DNA of 64,000 nt from Bacillota bacterium (GCA_023460085.1 JAEWRI010000038.1:186001-250000); one strand, 5' to 3'. Counted from the first letter of the stretch, positions 32,290 through 41,629 are shown. Translations and numbers: made by a program. Notes: generated by a model from the letters alone, not told the origin.

Positions 32290-33597
32290 ATGAAGAAGAA
32301 CACCGCGATCATCCTTGTCGTGTTGATGCTGTGCTCGAGTTTACTGATTGGCTGCTCCGCGCCGGATGCGTCGACTCCCAGCGCCGCGGTATCCGGCAGT
32401 GAGACTGCGTCCGAAAGCGCGGCCGTATCGGAAGGTTCCGGCGAAAAGGTAGAGATTCATTACGCATACTGGGCCTCCCCCATGGATGCGTTCTACGCGG
32501 AATGCAAAGCCGCCTTCGAGGCAGAGCATCCGGACATCACCATCGTGCTGGAGCCCACGGCGTGGACCGAGTACTGGACGAAGCTTGAAACCGCCGCAAC
32601 GGGCGGAAGCGTGGCGGATGTGTTCCACATGAACGGCGTCAATATCCTGAAGTACGCGGACGGCGGCGTGCTGCTGCCGCTGGACGATTACATCGCGGGA
32701 TCCGGGCTGGATATGAGCAACTACCCCGAAGCCATGAACACCATGTACAACTACAACGGCAGCCAGTACGGCATTGCGATGGACTATGACACCATCGGCC
32801 TCTGGTACAACAAGAGCCTCTTCGATCAGGCTGGCATCAGCTACCCCACCAGCGACTGGACCTGGGAAGACATGACTGCCGCCGCTGCCGCCATTACGGC
32901 GCTGGGCGATGACATCTACGGTATCGCGGCGGGCTTCGAGGAACAGGCGGGCTTCTACAACACCGCGTTTGCCGAGGGCGGCTGGTTCGTGAACGGCGAT
33001 CAGTTCGGCTTCGATGATGCCGGTACCCGCGCGGGCATACAGTGCTGGGTGGATCTCATGCAGGCCGGCTATTCCCCGTCCGAAGTATCGCTGGAAGAAA
33101 ACGCGGCTTATCTGCAGTTCATGGCCGGCAAAGTGGGTATGATCTTCTCGGGCGACTGGATGGTGGCTTACTACAGCTCCGCCGATTCCTCCGTAGCGGA
33201 TGTGTGCGATGTCGCCGAGATGCCGCTGATGAGCAACGGCAAGCGTGCCTCCGTCATCCACGGCAAGGCCAACTGCATCTCCGCCGCCTCCGAACATCCC
33301 GATGAGGCGTGGGCATGGGTGGAATACCTCGCCGGTGCCGAAGCGAACCAGCGTCTGGGCGAGATGGGCATCGCAATTCCGTCGTACATGGAATACTCCT
33401 CGCTTTTCTTCGAGTCGTATCCCCAGTATAATATGAGTATCTACAGCACCGCCGCGCAGAACTATTCGTACCCGTATCCGTCCTCCCTGTCCAGACCGGA
33501 CTGGGCCGATATCGTAAGGAATGAACTGCAGAAAGCGTTCAAGCTGGAAGTTACAGTCGACGAAGCCTGCGACAGCATCATGTCACAACTCGGATAA
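32290..33597 (+). CDS. sugar ABC transporter substrate-binding lipoprotein
   Basis: The 435-aa extracellular solute-binding protein (family 1 type) has a lipoprotein signal ending LLIGCSAP, a Ser/Ala linker to about residue 50, then ALEVEL-style lobes: IHYAYWASPMDAFYAECKAAFEAEHPDI, ADVFHMNGVNILKYADGGVLLPLDDYI, GIAMDYDTIGLWYNKSLFDQAGI and GKVGMIFSGDWMV. Aromatic residues in these blocks suit sugar stacking. AGGAGGAAGAAA precedes the ATG. Confidence 0.93.
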   Translation: MKKNTAIILVVLMLCSSLLIGCSAPDASTPSAAVSGSETASESAAVSEGSGEKVEIHYAYWASPMDAFYAECKAAFEAEHPDITIVLEPTAWTEYWTKLETAATGGSVADVFHMNGVNILKYADGGVLLPLDDYIAGSGLDMSNYPEAMNTMYNYNGSQYGIAMDYDTIGLWYNKSLFDQAGISYPTSDWTWEDMTAAAAAITALGDDIYGIAAGFEEQAGFYNTAFAEGGWFVNGDQFGFDDAGTRAGIQCWVDLMQAGYSPSEVSLEENAAYLQFMAGKVGMIFSGDWMVAYYSSADSSVADVCDVAEMPLMSNGKRASVIHGKANCISAASEHPDEAWAWVEYLAGAEANQRLGEMGIAIPSYMEYSSLFFESYPQYNMSIYSTAAQNYSYPYPSSLSRPDWADIVRNELQKAFKLEVTVDEACDSIMSQLG

Positions 33598-33610
33598 ACG
33601 AAACAGGAAT

Positions 33611-33639
33611 CCGGTGGGCCGGAATACCCGGCTCACCGG
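33611..33639 (+). promoter_or_regulatory. intercistronic hairpin between binding protein and permease
   Basis: CCGGTGGGCCGG (33611-33622) pairs with CCGGCTCACCGG (33628-33639) with one imperfect pair and no T run. It probably protects the mRNA of the binding protein from 3' decay, giving more binding protein than permease. Confidence 0.6.
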
Positions 33640-33669
33640 CAATTCCCGATTGGGAAAGGGGATGCAATC

Positions 33670-34569
33670 GTGCCACGAAGTAAATTCAACCGCCACAAGC
33701 TGAAAAACTGGGCATGGGGCTACGGAATGATTCTGCCCCTTTTTCTCGGTCTGGCCGTATTCTATTTTTATCCCGTATTCAAGGTTATCTACGACAGCTT
33801 TTTCAACGTGGGCGCTTTCGACAAGCGCACCTTTGCAGGACTGGAAAACTATCAGACCATGCTTTCCGACAGCACCATGTGGAAAAGCCTTGGCAACACG
33901 TTCCTGTATGTGGCGCTCATCGTACCGCTTACCGTCGTACTGGCGCTCATACTGGCCGAATTCCTGAACAGCAAAATCAAAGGGCGCAACCTCTTCCGCG
34001 TCGTCTACTTCATTCCCACGGTGACGATGTCCGTTGCCATCGCCATGATGTGGCGGTGGATATTCAACGGCGACTTCGGGATACTCAACCAGATAGTCAC
34101 CGCGCTGGGAGGCACGCCCGAATACTGGCTCAGTGAAAAAACCTCGGCTATTATCTGCGTAAGCATCGTCACCATATGGATGGGCGTCGGGCTCAATATG
34201 ATCATACTGCTGGCGGGCATACAGGGAATCCCGTCCACGTACTACGAGGCGGCCAAGCTGGACGGCGCATCCCGTGTCCGGCAGTTCTTTACCATCACCG
34301 TGCCGCTCGTGACACCCACATTGTTTTTTGTGCTGATTACCACGCTGATATCCACGCTGCAGATTTTTGACGTTATCTACATGATGATTGCGCCCAAGAG
34401 TACGGCGCTGAACGAGGCGCAGAGCGTCGTGGTGTATTTCTTCCGCAACGCGTTCGAATACTCCAAAAAGGGCTATGCCTCGGCGGTTGCGGTACTGCTG
34501 TTCGTCATCATCATGGCCATTACGGCGATACAGATGAGGCTGCAGCGCAAATGGGTCAACTACGACTGA
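33670..34569 (+). CDS. sugar ABC transporter permease (MalF-like)
   Basis: The 299-aa protein has six spans and the inner-membrane EAA loop EAAKLDGASRVRQFFTITVPLVTP (about residues 196-220), which contacts the ATPase. The GTG start at 33670 follows GAAAGGGG. It pairs with the next permease. No ATPase gene is present in this operon, so a shared MsmK-type ATPase must be supplied from elsewhere. Confidence 0.93.
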   Translation: MPRSKFNRHKLKNWAWGYGMILPLFLGLAVFYFYPVFKVIYDSFFNVGAFDKRTFAGLENYQTMLSDSTMWKSLGNTFLYVALIVPLTVVLALILAEFLNSKIKGRNLFRVVYFIPTVTMSVAIAMMWRWIFNGDFGILNQIVTALGGTPEYWLSEKTSAIICVSIVTIWMGVGLNMIILLAGIQGIPSTYYEAAKLDGASRVRQFFTITVPLVTPTLFFVLITTLISTLQIFDVIYMMIAPKSTALNEAQSVVVYFFRNAFEYSKKGYASAVAVLLFVIIMAITAIQMRLQRKWVNYD

Positions 34570-34583
34570 GAGGAAGTGACAGG

Positions 34584-35432
34584 ATGAGCAGCACCGCCCT
34601 GATCAAAGTAAAGAAAAAACCGAGCATCGGCAGAATCATCGTCTACATTATCCTCCTGTCGGGCTGCGTTGTCACGCTGGCACCCTTTGTTTGGATGCTG
34701 CTGACTTCGTTTAAATCCCAGGTGGAGGCAGTATCCATCCCTCCCTCCATACTTCCCAGGCAATGGATTACCGCCGCTTACACCACGCTGACGGAAAAGA
34801 TACCCTTCTTCCAGATGTACCTGAACACCATCATCACCTCCGTCATCACCGTGGCGGGACAGCTGCTGTTCTGCTCTCTGGCAGGCTACGCCTTCGGCAG
34901 AATCAAGTTCCCCGGCAGAAACATACTGTTCGTGTTGTGTCTCTCCGTGCTGATGGTACCTACGTCGTTCTATATCCTGCCGCAATACATCATCATCCAA
35001 AAGCTCGGCCTGCTGAACTCGCTCCACGCCATCTACCTGCCCAACCTGTTTTCGGCGTTCGGCACATTCCTGATGCGGCAGTTCTTTATGGCGCTGCCTC
35101 AGGGGCTGGAGGAAGCCGCCCGGATTGACGGCTGCAGCCACGGCGGTGTCTTCGCGCGCATCATGCTGCCGCTGGTAAAGCCGGGACTGGTGTCGCTGGG
35201 CATACTGACGCTGCGCTTCTCGTGGAACAATCTGATGTGGCCGCTCATCGTCAATACATCCACCACCAAGATGACGCTGACCGCGGGCCTCAGCTATCTG
35301 CAGGGCCAATACCTTTCGGACTACCCCTCCATCATGGCGGGCGCGGTACTGGCCATCATCCCGCTGATTGTGCTTTTCGCCATATTCCAGAAGCAGTTCA
35401 TCGAGGGCATCGCGTTTACCGGAATCAAATGA
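34584..35432 (+). CDS. sugar ABC transporter permease (MalG-like)
   Basis: The 282-aa protein has six spans, with EAA motif EEAARIDGCSHGGVFARIMLPLVKPG (about residues 180-205) and C-terminal FQKQFIEGIAFTGIK, as in MalG-type permeases. The ATG at 34584 follows GAGGAAGTG; an earlier in-frame ATG lies inside the previous gene. Confidence 0.93.
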   Translation: MSSTALIKVKKKPSIGRIIVYIILLSGCVVTLAPFVWMLLTSFKSQVEAVSIPPSILPRQWITAAYTTLTEKIPFFQMYLNTIITSVITVAGQLLFCSLAGYAFGRIKFPGRNILFVLCLSVLMVPTSFYILPQYIIIQKLGLLNSLHAIYLPNLFSAFGTFLMRQFFMALPQGLEEAARIDGCSHGGVFARIMLPLVKPGLVSLGILTLRFSWNNLMWPLIVNTSTTKMTLTAGLSYLQGQYLSDYPSIMAGAVLAIIPLIVLFAIFQKQFIEGIAFTGIK

Positions 35433-35440
35433 GTCTCCTT

Positions 35441-35482
35441 CCCGGCGGAGGATGCGCACCGCGTATTCTCCGCTCCGGGTTT
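35441..35482 (+). terminator. hairpin at the end of the sugar importer operon
   Basis: CCCGGCGGAG (35441-35450) pairs with CTCCGCTCCGGG (35468-35479), with a two-base bulge and a short T run. Confidence 0.55.
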
Positions 35483-35576
35483 CCATTCCCATTAACAAAC
35501 CCATATACAAACCCCGCGAAAATTGATATAGTAGATTCCGGTGGGTATGGTGGAAAACCGTCTGGAGGGTACCGTT

Positions 35577-36980
35577 TTGAGAAAAGCGGCTTTATTTTGT
35601 TTAGCAATCCTGCTGGCTTCCCTGCTTCCCCTCACGACCGCGCTGGCTGCGGCGGAATATCCCGGCTCCATCGACAGCTCCTGTTCCGTCATGCTGCTGG
35701 ACGAGGACTCGGGCGCTGTTCTCTATGAGCAGAACGCCGATGATACCATTCGGCCCGCCAGCACCACGAAGATTTTAACCTGCATACTGGCGCTGGAAAA
35801 CTGTTCCCTTGACGATATCGTAGAGGTCGGCCCGGACGGAGACTGGTCCGGATCGGCATATTCTCTGCTCGGCTGCAAAAACGGCGAGGAGATCGTGCTG
35901 AAGGACCTGCTCTACGGCATGATGCTCGTATCCGGCAACGACGCGGCCTGCGCGGTTGCGGTACATGTTGCGGGTTCCGTAGACGCGTTCGTCGCCATGA
36001 TGAACGAAAAGGCGCAATCGCTGGGCATGACCGGTTCGCACTTCGCCAATCCGCACGGCGTGGACAACGACGACCACTATGTGACGGCACGGGATATGTC
36101 CAAGCTGGTGCTGCACGCCCTGGAGAACGAGCATTTCCGGGAAATCGTGGGCACCGCCTCGTATGATATGCCCGCCACGAATGTGCATACCGCTTACACC
36201 GTTGAAAATACCAACAAGCTGCTGCAGCCCGACGAGAGCGTTTATTACGCGTACGCCACCGGCATCAAAACCGGTTCCACGCCCAAAGCGGGCAACTGCC
36301 TGGTTGCGACTGCCGCGAAGGATGGCATGAATCTGCTGTGCCTGTTCTACGGCGACCAGACGGAAAGCGGAGACAACCGCTGGGCCGTGCCCACCGGTCT
36401 CTTTACCTGGGGCTTCGATACGTTTGAAACCAAGCCCCTTGCGGAACTGGTGAAGGATACCTCTTCGCTGCAGGCCGCCGTGGAAAACGCCGCCGCGGAC
36501 GATCCGGGCGTGCTGGAGTTCAGCGTGCCCGGCGATGTGTTTGTAACGCTGGAGCGCTCTGTGATGGACGCCCTACAGAACGGCACGGACGCCGTTACCG
36601 CGGAGCCGGTATACAGCGTGGAAATGCCGCTGCAGGCCCCCATTGCCAAGGATGCGGCGCTGGGCGTGGTGCAATACAAGCTGCAGAGCACCGGCGAGAC
36701 GCTCTGCGAGCGCCCCCTGACTTCGCCGCGTGATGTCGCGCTCGCAACGGCTGATCCAAGCCTTGAAAGCAGCGCAACGCCCACCGGAACGCAGCCGTCC
36801 GCAACAGCGGATGACTCCTCTTCCGAAGGGGACAGCGCGCAGGGATGGCTGTTGTGGCTTGCCGCGGGTATCGTTGTCATCGCGGTGGTTATCGCCGTCA
36901 TATTGATTGCCGCCAGAAGCAGGCAGCGGCAGTATGGAACCAGACGTTCGCGCTACGGATATAAATCCAGAAAACGCTGA
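35577..36980 (+). CDS. D-alanyl-D-alanine carboxypeptidase (peptidase S11)
   Basis: The enzyme trims the terminal D-Ala of peptidoglycan pentapeptides outside the membrane. The 467-aa protein has a signal peptide (residues 1-25, ending LAAA), catalytic STTK with Ser62 and Lys65, SGN at 119-121 and KTG at 231-233. A second beta-domain, a Ser/Thr linker (about 405-425) and a C-terminal span (LLWLAAGIVVIAVVIAVILI) followed by a basic tail (RSRQRQYGTRRSRYGYKSRKR) complete the DacA/DacF plan. The TTG start at 35577 is picked because GGAGGG lies 7 bases upstream. Confidence 0.93.
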   Translation: MRKAALFCLAILLASLLPLTTALAAAEYPGSIDSSCSVMLLDEDSGAVLYEQNADDTIRPASTTKILTCILALENCSLDDIVEVGPDGDWSGSAYSLLGCKNGEEIVLKDLLYGMMLVSGNDAACAVAVHVAGSVDAFVAMMNEKAQSLGMTGSHFANPHGVDNDDHYVTARDMSKLVLHALENEHFREIVGTASYDMPATNVHTAYTVENTNKLLQPDESVYYAYATGIKTGSTPKAGNCLVATAAKDGMNLLCLFYGDQTESGDNRWAVPTGLFTWGFDTFETKPLAELVKDTSSLQAAVENAAADDPGVLEFSVPGDVFVTLERSVMDALQNGTDAVTAEPVYSVEMPLQAPIAKDAALGVVQYKLQSTGETLCERPLTSPRDVALATADPSLESSATPTGTQPSATADDSSSEGDSAQGWLLWLAAGIVVIAVVIAVILIAARSRQRQYGTRRSRYGYKSRKR

Positions 36981-37041
36981 ACTTATATGGAATTTATATG
37001 CACTTCAATTATTAAATTTATCACAAAGTCGTAAAAACCCC

Positions 37042-37112
37042 TTGACGAGACCGGAGTTAATGCGTTAGAATAAAGTCATAATCAATGTAAACGATTACAG
37101 TTATCGATTACA
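37042..37112 (+). promoter_or_regulatory. promoter and two operator-like sites for the catabolic operon
   Basis: TTGACG (37042-37047) and TAGAAT (37066-37071), spacer 18. Just downstream are TGTAAACGATTACA (37086-37099) and GTTATCGATTACA (37100-37112), adjacent sites resembling GTAATCGATTAC at 39218, upstream of the LacI gene. The position after the -10 suits repression by that regulator. Confidence 0.7.
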
Positions 37113-37136
37113 AAACTGAATCTTCAGAAAAGGACA

Positions 37137-38303
37137 ATGCTGAATATGCCAAATCTTCGGACCTCCTATTGCAATGTCGCACTAAAGAATCCGCTCATCG
37201 CAGCCTCCTCTGGAATTACGTTTGACTTGACTCGCTGCAAAAAAGCGGAAGATGCCGGAATGGCAGCCGTTGTACTCAAGTCGATCCAGGAAGAGATGAT
37301 CATGCGGTACAACCCCAATCCGAGATTTGAAGTCATTCAGGATGGCATACCGGGGTACTCATCCTCCGTTTTTTACTCCTATGAGCAAGCCTACGAGCAC
37401 GGCATCGAAGAATACTGCCGCGAGATACAGCGCTGCAAGGAAAGCCTTGACATCCCGGTCATCGCCAGCACCAACTGCGTGACGTTGGAAAAGTGGGGCG
37501 AGTACGGCAAGGCATGTGAGGAAGCGGGCGCGGACGCCATTGAAATCGTGCCTTCCTGCCCCAGCGGCCTGCTCATGCGATCTGCCAAGGATATCGGCGC
37601 GGTTGCGGTGGAAGCGCTGAAAGAAACCAAAAAAGCAGTCAAGAATATCCCCGTGGGCGTCAAAATGACGCTTCAGCTGACCAATCCGCTGCAGGTGGCG
37701 CACGATCTTCAGGAGGCGGGCGCGGACATGCTCATCATGTTCAACCGCTTTACGGGATGCGATATCGATGTCGACGCGATGGCGCCGATACTGCACCACG
37801 GCTTTGCCGGACACGGCAGCCCTTCGTCGAAGTTTGTCAACATGCGCTGGATGATCTCGGCCTTCCCCAAGCTGCATGTTCCCATCAGCGCCACTGGCGG
37901 CGTTGTGCGGTGGGATGACGTGATCAAGTACATGCTCTGCGGAGCCACCAACGCTCAGATCTGCGCGCTGATATACCTGAAGGGATACAAGTGGGTAGAG
38001 CAGATGCTCTCCGAGCTTAACGAATATCTGGAGAAGCATCACATTGAAAACATCACCGATATCATTGGCAAGGCGGCAGGCAATTTTGTGGACAACTTCA
38101 GCGCGGATCGGTCTCACCGGTACATCGCGCACGCCGACAAAGAAAAGTGCAAGCACTGCAATAAATGTAAGGACGTCTGCATCTATGAAGCGCTTTCGCT
38201 GAAGGAAGACGGCCCGGAAATCGATCCGGAAAAATGCGATGGCTGCAACCTGTGCGTATCGCTGTGCAAGTTCGGCGCACTGTCGATGCATCAGAAATCC
38301 TGA
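37137..38303 (+). CDS. dihydroorotate dehydrogenase-fold protein with two [4Fe-4S] clusters (PreA-like)
   Basis: The 388-aa protein has an N-terminal FMN TIM-barrel like class 1 DHODs and PreA: LKNPLIAASSGI, then the GADAIEIVPSCPSG loop with an active-site-like Cys, then PISATGGVVRWDD for FMN phosphate. The C-terminal 65 residues form a two-cluster ferredoxin module: CKHCNKCKDVC and CDGCNLCVSLC, each followed by the distal element. PreA normally pairs with the flavoprotein PreT, which is absent here, so the electron source is unknown. It heads the operon with two cupins. Two starts are possible (37137 and 37146). Confidence 0.85.
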   Translation: MLNMPNLRTSYCNVALKNPLIAASSGITFDLTRCKKAEDAGMAAVVLKSIQEEMIMRYNPNPRFEVIQDGIPGYSSSVFYSYEQAYEHGIEEYCREIQRCKESLDIPVIASTNCVTLEKWGEYGKACEEAGADAIEIVPSCPSGLLMRSAKDIGAVAVEALKETKKAVKNIPVGVKMTLQLTNPLQVAHDLQEAGADMLIMFNRFTGCDIDVDAMAPILHHGFAGHGSPSSKFVNMRWMISAFPKLHVPISATGGVVRWDDVIKYMLCGATNAQICALIYLKGYKWVEQMLSELNEYLEKHHIENITDIIGKAAGNFVDNFSADRSHRYIAHADKEKCKHCNKCKDVCIYEALSLKEDGPEIDPEKCDGCNLCVSLCKFGALSMHQKS

Positions 38304-38320
38304 ACAGCGGAGGAACTGAC

Positions 38321-38740
38321 ATGAATCTGCGGGACAAGGTAAAAAAAGAAGGCGGCGTATTTAACCTTTACAATGGCGACTATACCTGGACCACCCCGGA
38401 AGGGCTCACGTCGCATATCGTGCTTACCCCTCGCGTAGGCGTTGCCAACGTCAACATGGGCATGGGCGTACATAAGCCGGGACAGGGCATGGCCCCCCAC
38501 GTACACCCGTTATCGGAAGAAATACTGATTATTTACCGCGGCAAGGGCGAAGTTTATCTCAAGGATAAGTGGATCCCGGTCGAAGCGGGGGACATCGTAT
38601 ACGCGCCCGCCGGTGTATACCACGGCACGCGTAATCCGGCCACCAACACCGAAGACTTCGAGACAATCGGATGCGGTGCTCCCCCGCAACTCGACCTTTA
38701 CCAGAGGGCCGGCTACGATCCGCTCGCAGACGACAAATAA
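38321..38740 (+). CDS. cupin protein 1 (twin pair)
   Basis: The 139-aa single cupin has HVHPLSEEILIIYRGKGE with ligands H, H and E, and the later His in GVYHGTRN. It starts MNLRDKVKKEGGVFNLYNGD. GGAGGAACTGAC precedes the ATG. The next gene has the same length and the same start and end motifs (PLADDK at the C-terminus), showing a local duplication. Its role beside an Fe-S dehydrogenase is unknown; a sugar-acid isomerase or binding role is possible. Confidence 0.88.
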   Translation: MNLRDKVKKEGGVFNLYNGDYTWTTPEGLTSHIVLTPRVGVANVNMGMGVHKPGQGMAPHVHPLSEEILIIYRGKGEVYLKDKWIPVEAGDIVYAPAGVYHGTRNPATNTEDFETIGCGAPPQLDLYQRAGYDPLADDK

Positions 38741-38753
38741 TTGGAGGCAGCTT

Positions 38754-39173
38754 ATGAATTTGCGGGATAAGGCACGCGCGGAAGGCGCAATCTATAACCT
38801 GTTCAAGGGCGATTCCAGCTGGGTGGAAGCCGCGGGAATTGAGGTCAATCTGGTGCTGACTCCGAGGGTAGGCCCCCGGAACATGGGCATGACGTTCGGC
38901 GTGCATCAGCCGGGTCAAGGCATGGATCCGCATGTCCATCCGCTGTCCGACGAGATATTGATAGTCTACAGAGGCCATGGCGAAATGTACCTGAAGGATA
39001 AATGGATTCCCGTTAAAGAGGGCGATGTGGTATACGCCCCGCCGGGAGTCTATCATGGCACCCGCAATCCCGCCGAAAACACGGATGTTTTCATGACAAT
39101 CGGATGCGGCGCGCCGCCACAATACGATTTATACTTAAAATCCCACTACGATCCGCTGGCAGACGACAAATAA
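38754..39173 (+). CDS. cupin protein 2 (twin pair)
   Basis: The 139-aa protein is a paralogue of the preceding one: MNLRDKARAEGAIYNLFKGD start, HVHPLSDEILIVYRGHGE metal motif, GVYHGTRN, and YDPLADDK end. Ligands are intact in both copies. Thirteen bases separate them, with TTGGAGG as ribosome binding site. It may form a heteromer with cupin 1. Confidence 0.88.
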   Translation: MNLRDKARAEGAIYNLFKGDSSWVEAAGIEVNLVLTPRVGPRNMGMTFGVHQPGQGMDPHVHPLSDEILIVYRGHGEMYLKDKWIPVKEGDVVYAPPGVYHGTRNPAENTDVFMTIGCGAPPQYDLYLKSHYDPLADDK

Positions 39174-39182
39174 ATATTTTTA

Positions 39183-39229
39183 TTGACATCATACTGGTTT
39201 TCGATATAGTAATGATTGTAATCGATTAC
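39183..39229 (+). promoter_or_regulatory. promoter and palindromic operator of the second LacI gene
   Basis: TTGACA (39183-39188) and TATAGT (39205-39210), spacer 16. The perfect palindrome GTAATCGATTAC (39218-39229) lies over the start region, suggesting autoregulation. Confidence 0.75.
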
Positions 39230-39252
39230 TAAGCGAAAACCAGGAGGTCACC

Positions 39253-40254
39253 ATGAAGATTAAGGATGTAGCCAGGCTGGCAAACGTTTCGGTCGCCACG
39301 ATCTCGCGGGTTCTTAATGACGACCCCAATGTAAAGCCGGAAACGCGGGAACACGTAAAAGAGGTCATTCAGCAGTGCGGGTACAGCCCCAACATCATCG
39401 GGAGGAACCTGCGCACTGCGCGCAGCAACCGCATACTCGTCATCATGCCCACCACTTCACAGCCGTTTTATACGCGCATTCTGGAGGGCATCGAGGAGCG
39501 GGCCGAAGAGTTTGGCTATACCGTGCTGCTGGGCGCCACGAGTTTCAGCATGGATCTGGAGCGCAAGTATATGAACATGCTTCTCACCAAGCAAGTGGAC
39601 GGCGCAATCTCGCTCCTGTCCATGCTCCCGATGGACGAGCTCACCGGCTTTGCCGCGCAGAGACCCCTGGTGCAGTGCGGCGCGTTCACGCTGGGCGCGG
39701 ATCTATCCTATGTCACCATCGATCAGAAGCAGGCAGCCTATGAGGCGGTCTCCTATCTGGTCAAAAAGGGGCACCGGAAAATCGCGTACATCGTCCGCGG
39801 AATAGAAGCCAGCTTCGTCATACTGCGTACCGCCGGATATACCCAGGCATTGGCGGATGCGGGAATCGAATACCGGGCGGATTACGTGGTCCATCGGCCT
39901 ACGAATGAGTATTACGAGGGTATCGAGGCCGGAGAAACGCTTTTTGACTTATCCGATCCGCCCACCGCGATATTCACCAACGATTCGTATGCGGTGGGGC
40001 TGATCAAATATATGACAAAAATTGGCCTGCGCGCGGGTGTTGACGTGGATGTTCTGGGTTTTGATAATTGGGACATATCGGAGTTTATCAACCCTTCGCT
40101 GTCCACCGTTTCTCAGCCACGCTACGAGTTTGGTTTGATATCCATGGATCTTCTGCAAAAGAAGATTGAGGATTTCCAAAGTCCAAACGAAAAAATATAT
40201 CTCCCATACGAGCTGCTGCTGAGGGATTCGACAGCCGCGGAGATCAAACTATAA
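39253..40254 (+). CDS. LacI-family transcriptional regulator (catabolic cluster)
   Basis: The 333-aa regulator has HTH KIKDVARLANVSVATISRVLNDD at residues 2-24 and an effector domain (ILVIMPTTSQPFYTRILEGIEERAEEFGY, DVLGFDNWDISEFINPSLSTVSQPRYEFG). CCAGGAGGTCACC precedes the ATG. Palindromes of the type GTAATCGATTAC lie in its own promoter and in the promoter at 37042, so both are likely targets. It sits between the cupin operon and the importer genes. Confidence 0.93.
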   Translation: MKIKDVARLANVSVATISRVLNDDPNVKPETREHVKEVIQQCGYSPNIIGRNLRTARSNRILVIMPTTSQPFYTRILEGIEERAEEFGYTVLLGATSFSMDLERKYMNMLLTKQVDGAISLLSMLPMDELTGFAAQRPLVQCGAFTLGADLSYVTIDQKQAAYEAVSYLVKKGHRKIAYIVRGIEASFVILRTAGYTQALADAGIEYRADYVVHRPTNEYYEGIEAGETLFDLSDPPTAIFTNDSYAVGLIKYMTKIGLRAGVDVDVLGFDNWDISEFINPSLSTVSQPRYEFGLISMDLLQKKIEDFQSPNEKIYLPYELLLRDSTAAEIKL

Positions 40255-40321
40255 CAGAAAACAGGTTTCATGGCGCCGATATTGCGGACGCCGTGATGAA
40301 TAAAAATGGAGGTTTGGGATC

Positions 40322-41629
40322 ATGAAAAAGAGGTTGATTGTTGCATTGGCCATCATGCTTTGTATGGTGTTCATGGTAGGATGCACCACTCCGGGTGCAG
40401 ATTCTTCTGCCAGCGCTGCAACATCGCAGTCAGCATCTGCTGAAACGGCTTCGGCTGATACGTCGACGGGAACGCCGGCAGAAACGGGTAATGTTTACGT
40501 CGATCAGCTGATGGCCCCGGCAGGTACGCCCGCGTCTACAGACACGAGCGATATCGTGATCGGCGTCATTCAGGACCTTTCAGGCGCAGGCTCGGTGTTC
40601 GGCAACTCCTGCCTGAATGGCTCTACGCTGGCGGTTGAGCAGATCAACGCGGCGGGAGGCCTCAATGGCCGTCAGATCAAACTGGTTTCCTACGATATCA
40701 AAGGCGATACCGCGGAAGCGATTAACGCGTATACGCGCCTTGCCGAAGTGGACGGCGCTGTAGCCATTGCCGGCCCCCCGCTGAGCAACGTAGGTCTTGC
40801 GTGCATCGAAGTTTCCAACACGGAGAAGGTGCCGTTTGTGGGCGCTTTCGGTCTTCCGACGTGCATGGTCAACGAGGACGGCTCGGTCAATCCGTACATG
40901 TTCCTCGCGCAGCCCTCTGCTCCGTACATCGGCGAAATTATGGCGGACTACGCGATGAACGAGCTGGGATACAAGAACTTCGGCTTCTTCGTGCGTCAGG
41001 ATCACTCCCACTGCATGGGCATCTACGCTGCGTTTGAGGCGTATGTAACAGCTCACGGCGGCACAATCACGACCGAGCAGTACTGCAAGTCCGGCGACAC
41101 CGACTTCAAAGTACAGCTCCAGAAACTCAGCGACAGCAACCCGGACGCGATCGTCAGCCTCGTGACGAGCGTGGAAGACGTTATCTTCGTGCAGCAGGCT
41201 TACCAGCTGGGCATTACGCTTCCGATGCTGGGGAACATGGACTTCTCTCTGCCGTTCACGACGCTGCTGAGCGATCCGACGATGGCAAACAACATCTACT
41301 TCCCGAACAACCTGGACTACGAAGAAGAAGCCATCCAGGGCATCCGTGAGACGTATGTCGACAGATTCGGTACCGAGCCGGATGTGAAATCTTATATCGG
41401 CTATGACGAAATCCTGATCATCGCGAATGCCATTCAGCAAGCGGGCTACAGCACCGACAGGGAAGCCGTACGCAACGCGCTGGAGAACAACATCAGCGGT
41501 CTGCAGTGCACCCAGGGTATGATGTCCATCAACCCCGCGACCCACATGCCGACCGGCCTGAGCATGGTTATCTACAAGATCGAAAACGGCGAATACTCGC
41601 TGCTGCAGCGGTATGCGCCCGAGAATTGA
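40322..41629 (+). CDS. branched-chain amino acid-type ABC substrate-binding lipoprotein
   Basis: The 435-aa protein of the LivJ/LivK class has a lipoprotein signal (MVGCTTPG, lipid Cys at about 21), an S/T/A-rich linker to about residue 75, then IVIGVIQDLSGAGSVFGNSCLNGSTLAVEQINAAGGLNGRQIKLV, the classical family start. Partners follow as H, M, G and F genes. In this cluster the cargo is probably a carboxylate or sugar acid rather than leucine, because all downstream enzymes are sugar-type; that is inference. Confidence 0.92.
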   Translation: MKKRLIVALAIMLCMVFMVGCTTPGADSSASAATSQSASAETASADTSTGTPAETGNVYVDQLMAPAGTPASTDTSDIVIGVIQDLSGAGSVFGNSCLNGSTLAVEQINAAGGLNGRQIKLVSYDIKGDTAEAINAYTRLAEVDGAVAIAGPPLSNVGLACIEVSNTEKVPFVGAFGLPTCMVNEDGSVNPYMFLAQPSAPYIGEIMADYAMNELGYKNFGFFVRQDHSHCMGIYAAFEAYVTAHGGTITTEQYCKSGDTDFKVQLQKLSDSNPDAIVSLVTSVEDVIFVQQAYQLGITLPMLGNMDFSLPFTTLLSDPTMANNIYFPNNLDYEEEAIQGIRETYVDRFGTEPDVKSYIGYDEILIIANAIQQAGYSTDREAVRNALENNISGLQCTQGMMSINPATHMPTGLSMVIYKIENGEYSLLQRYAPEN

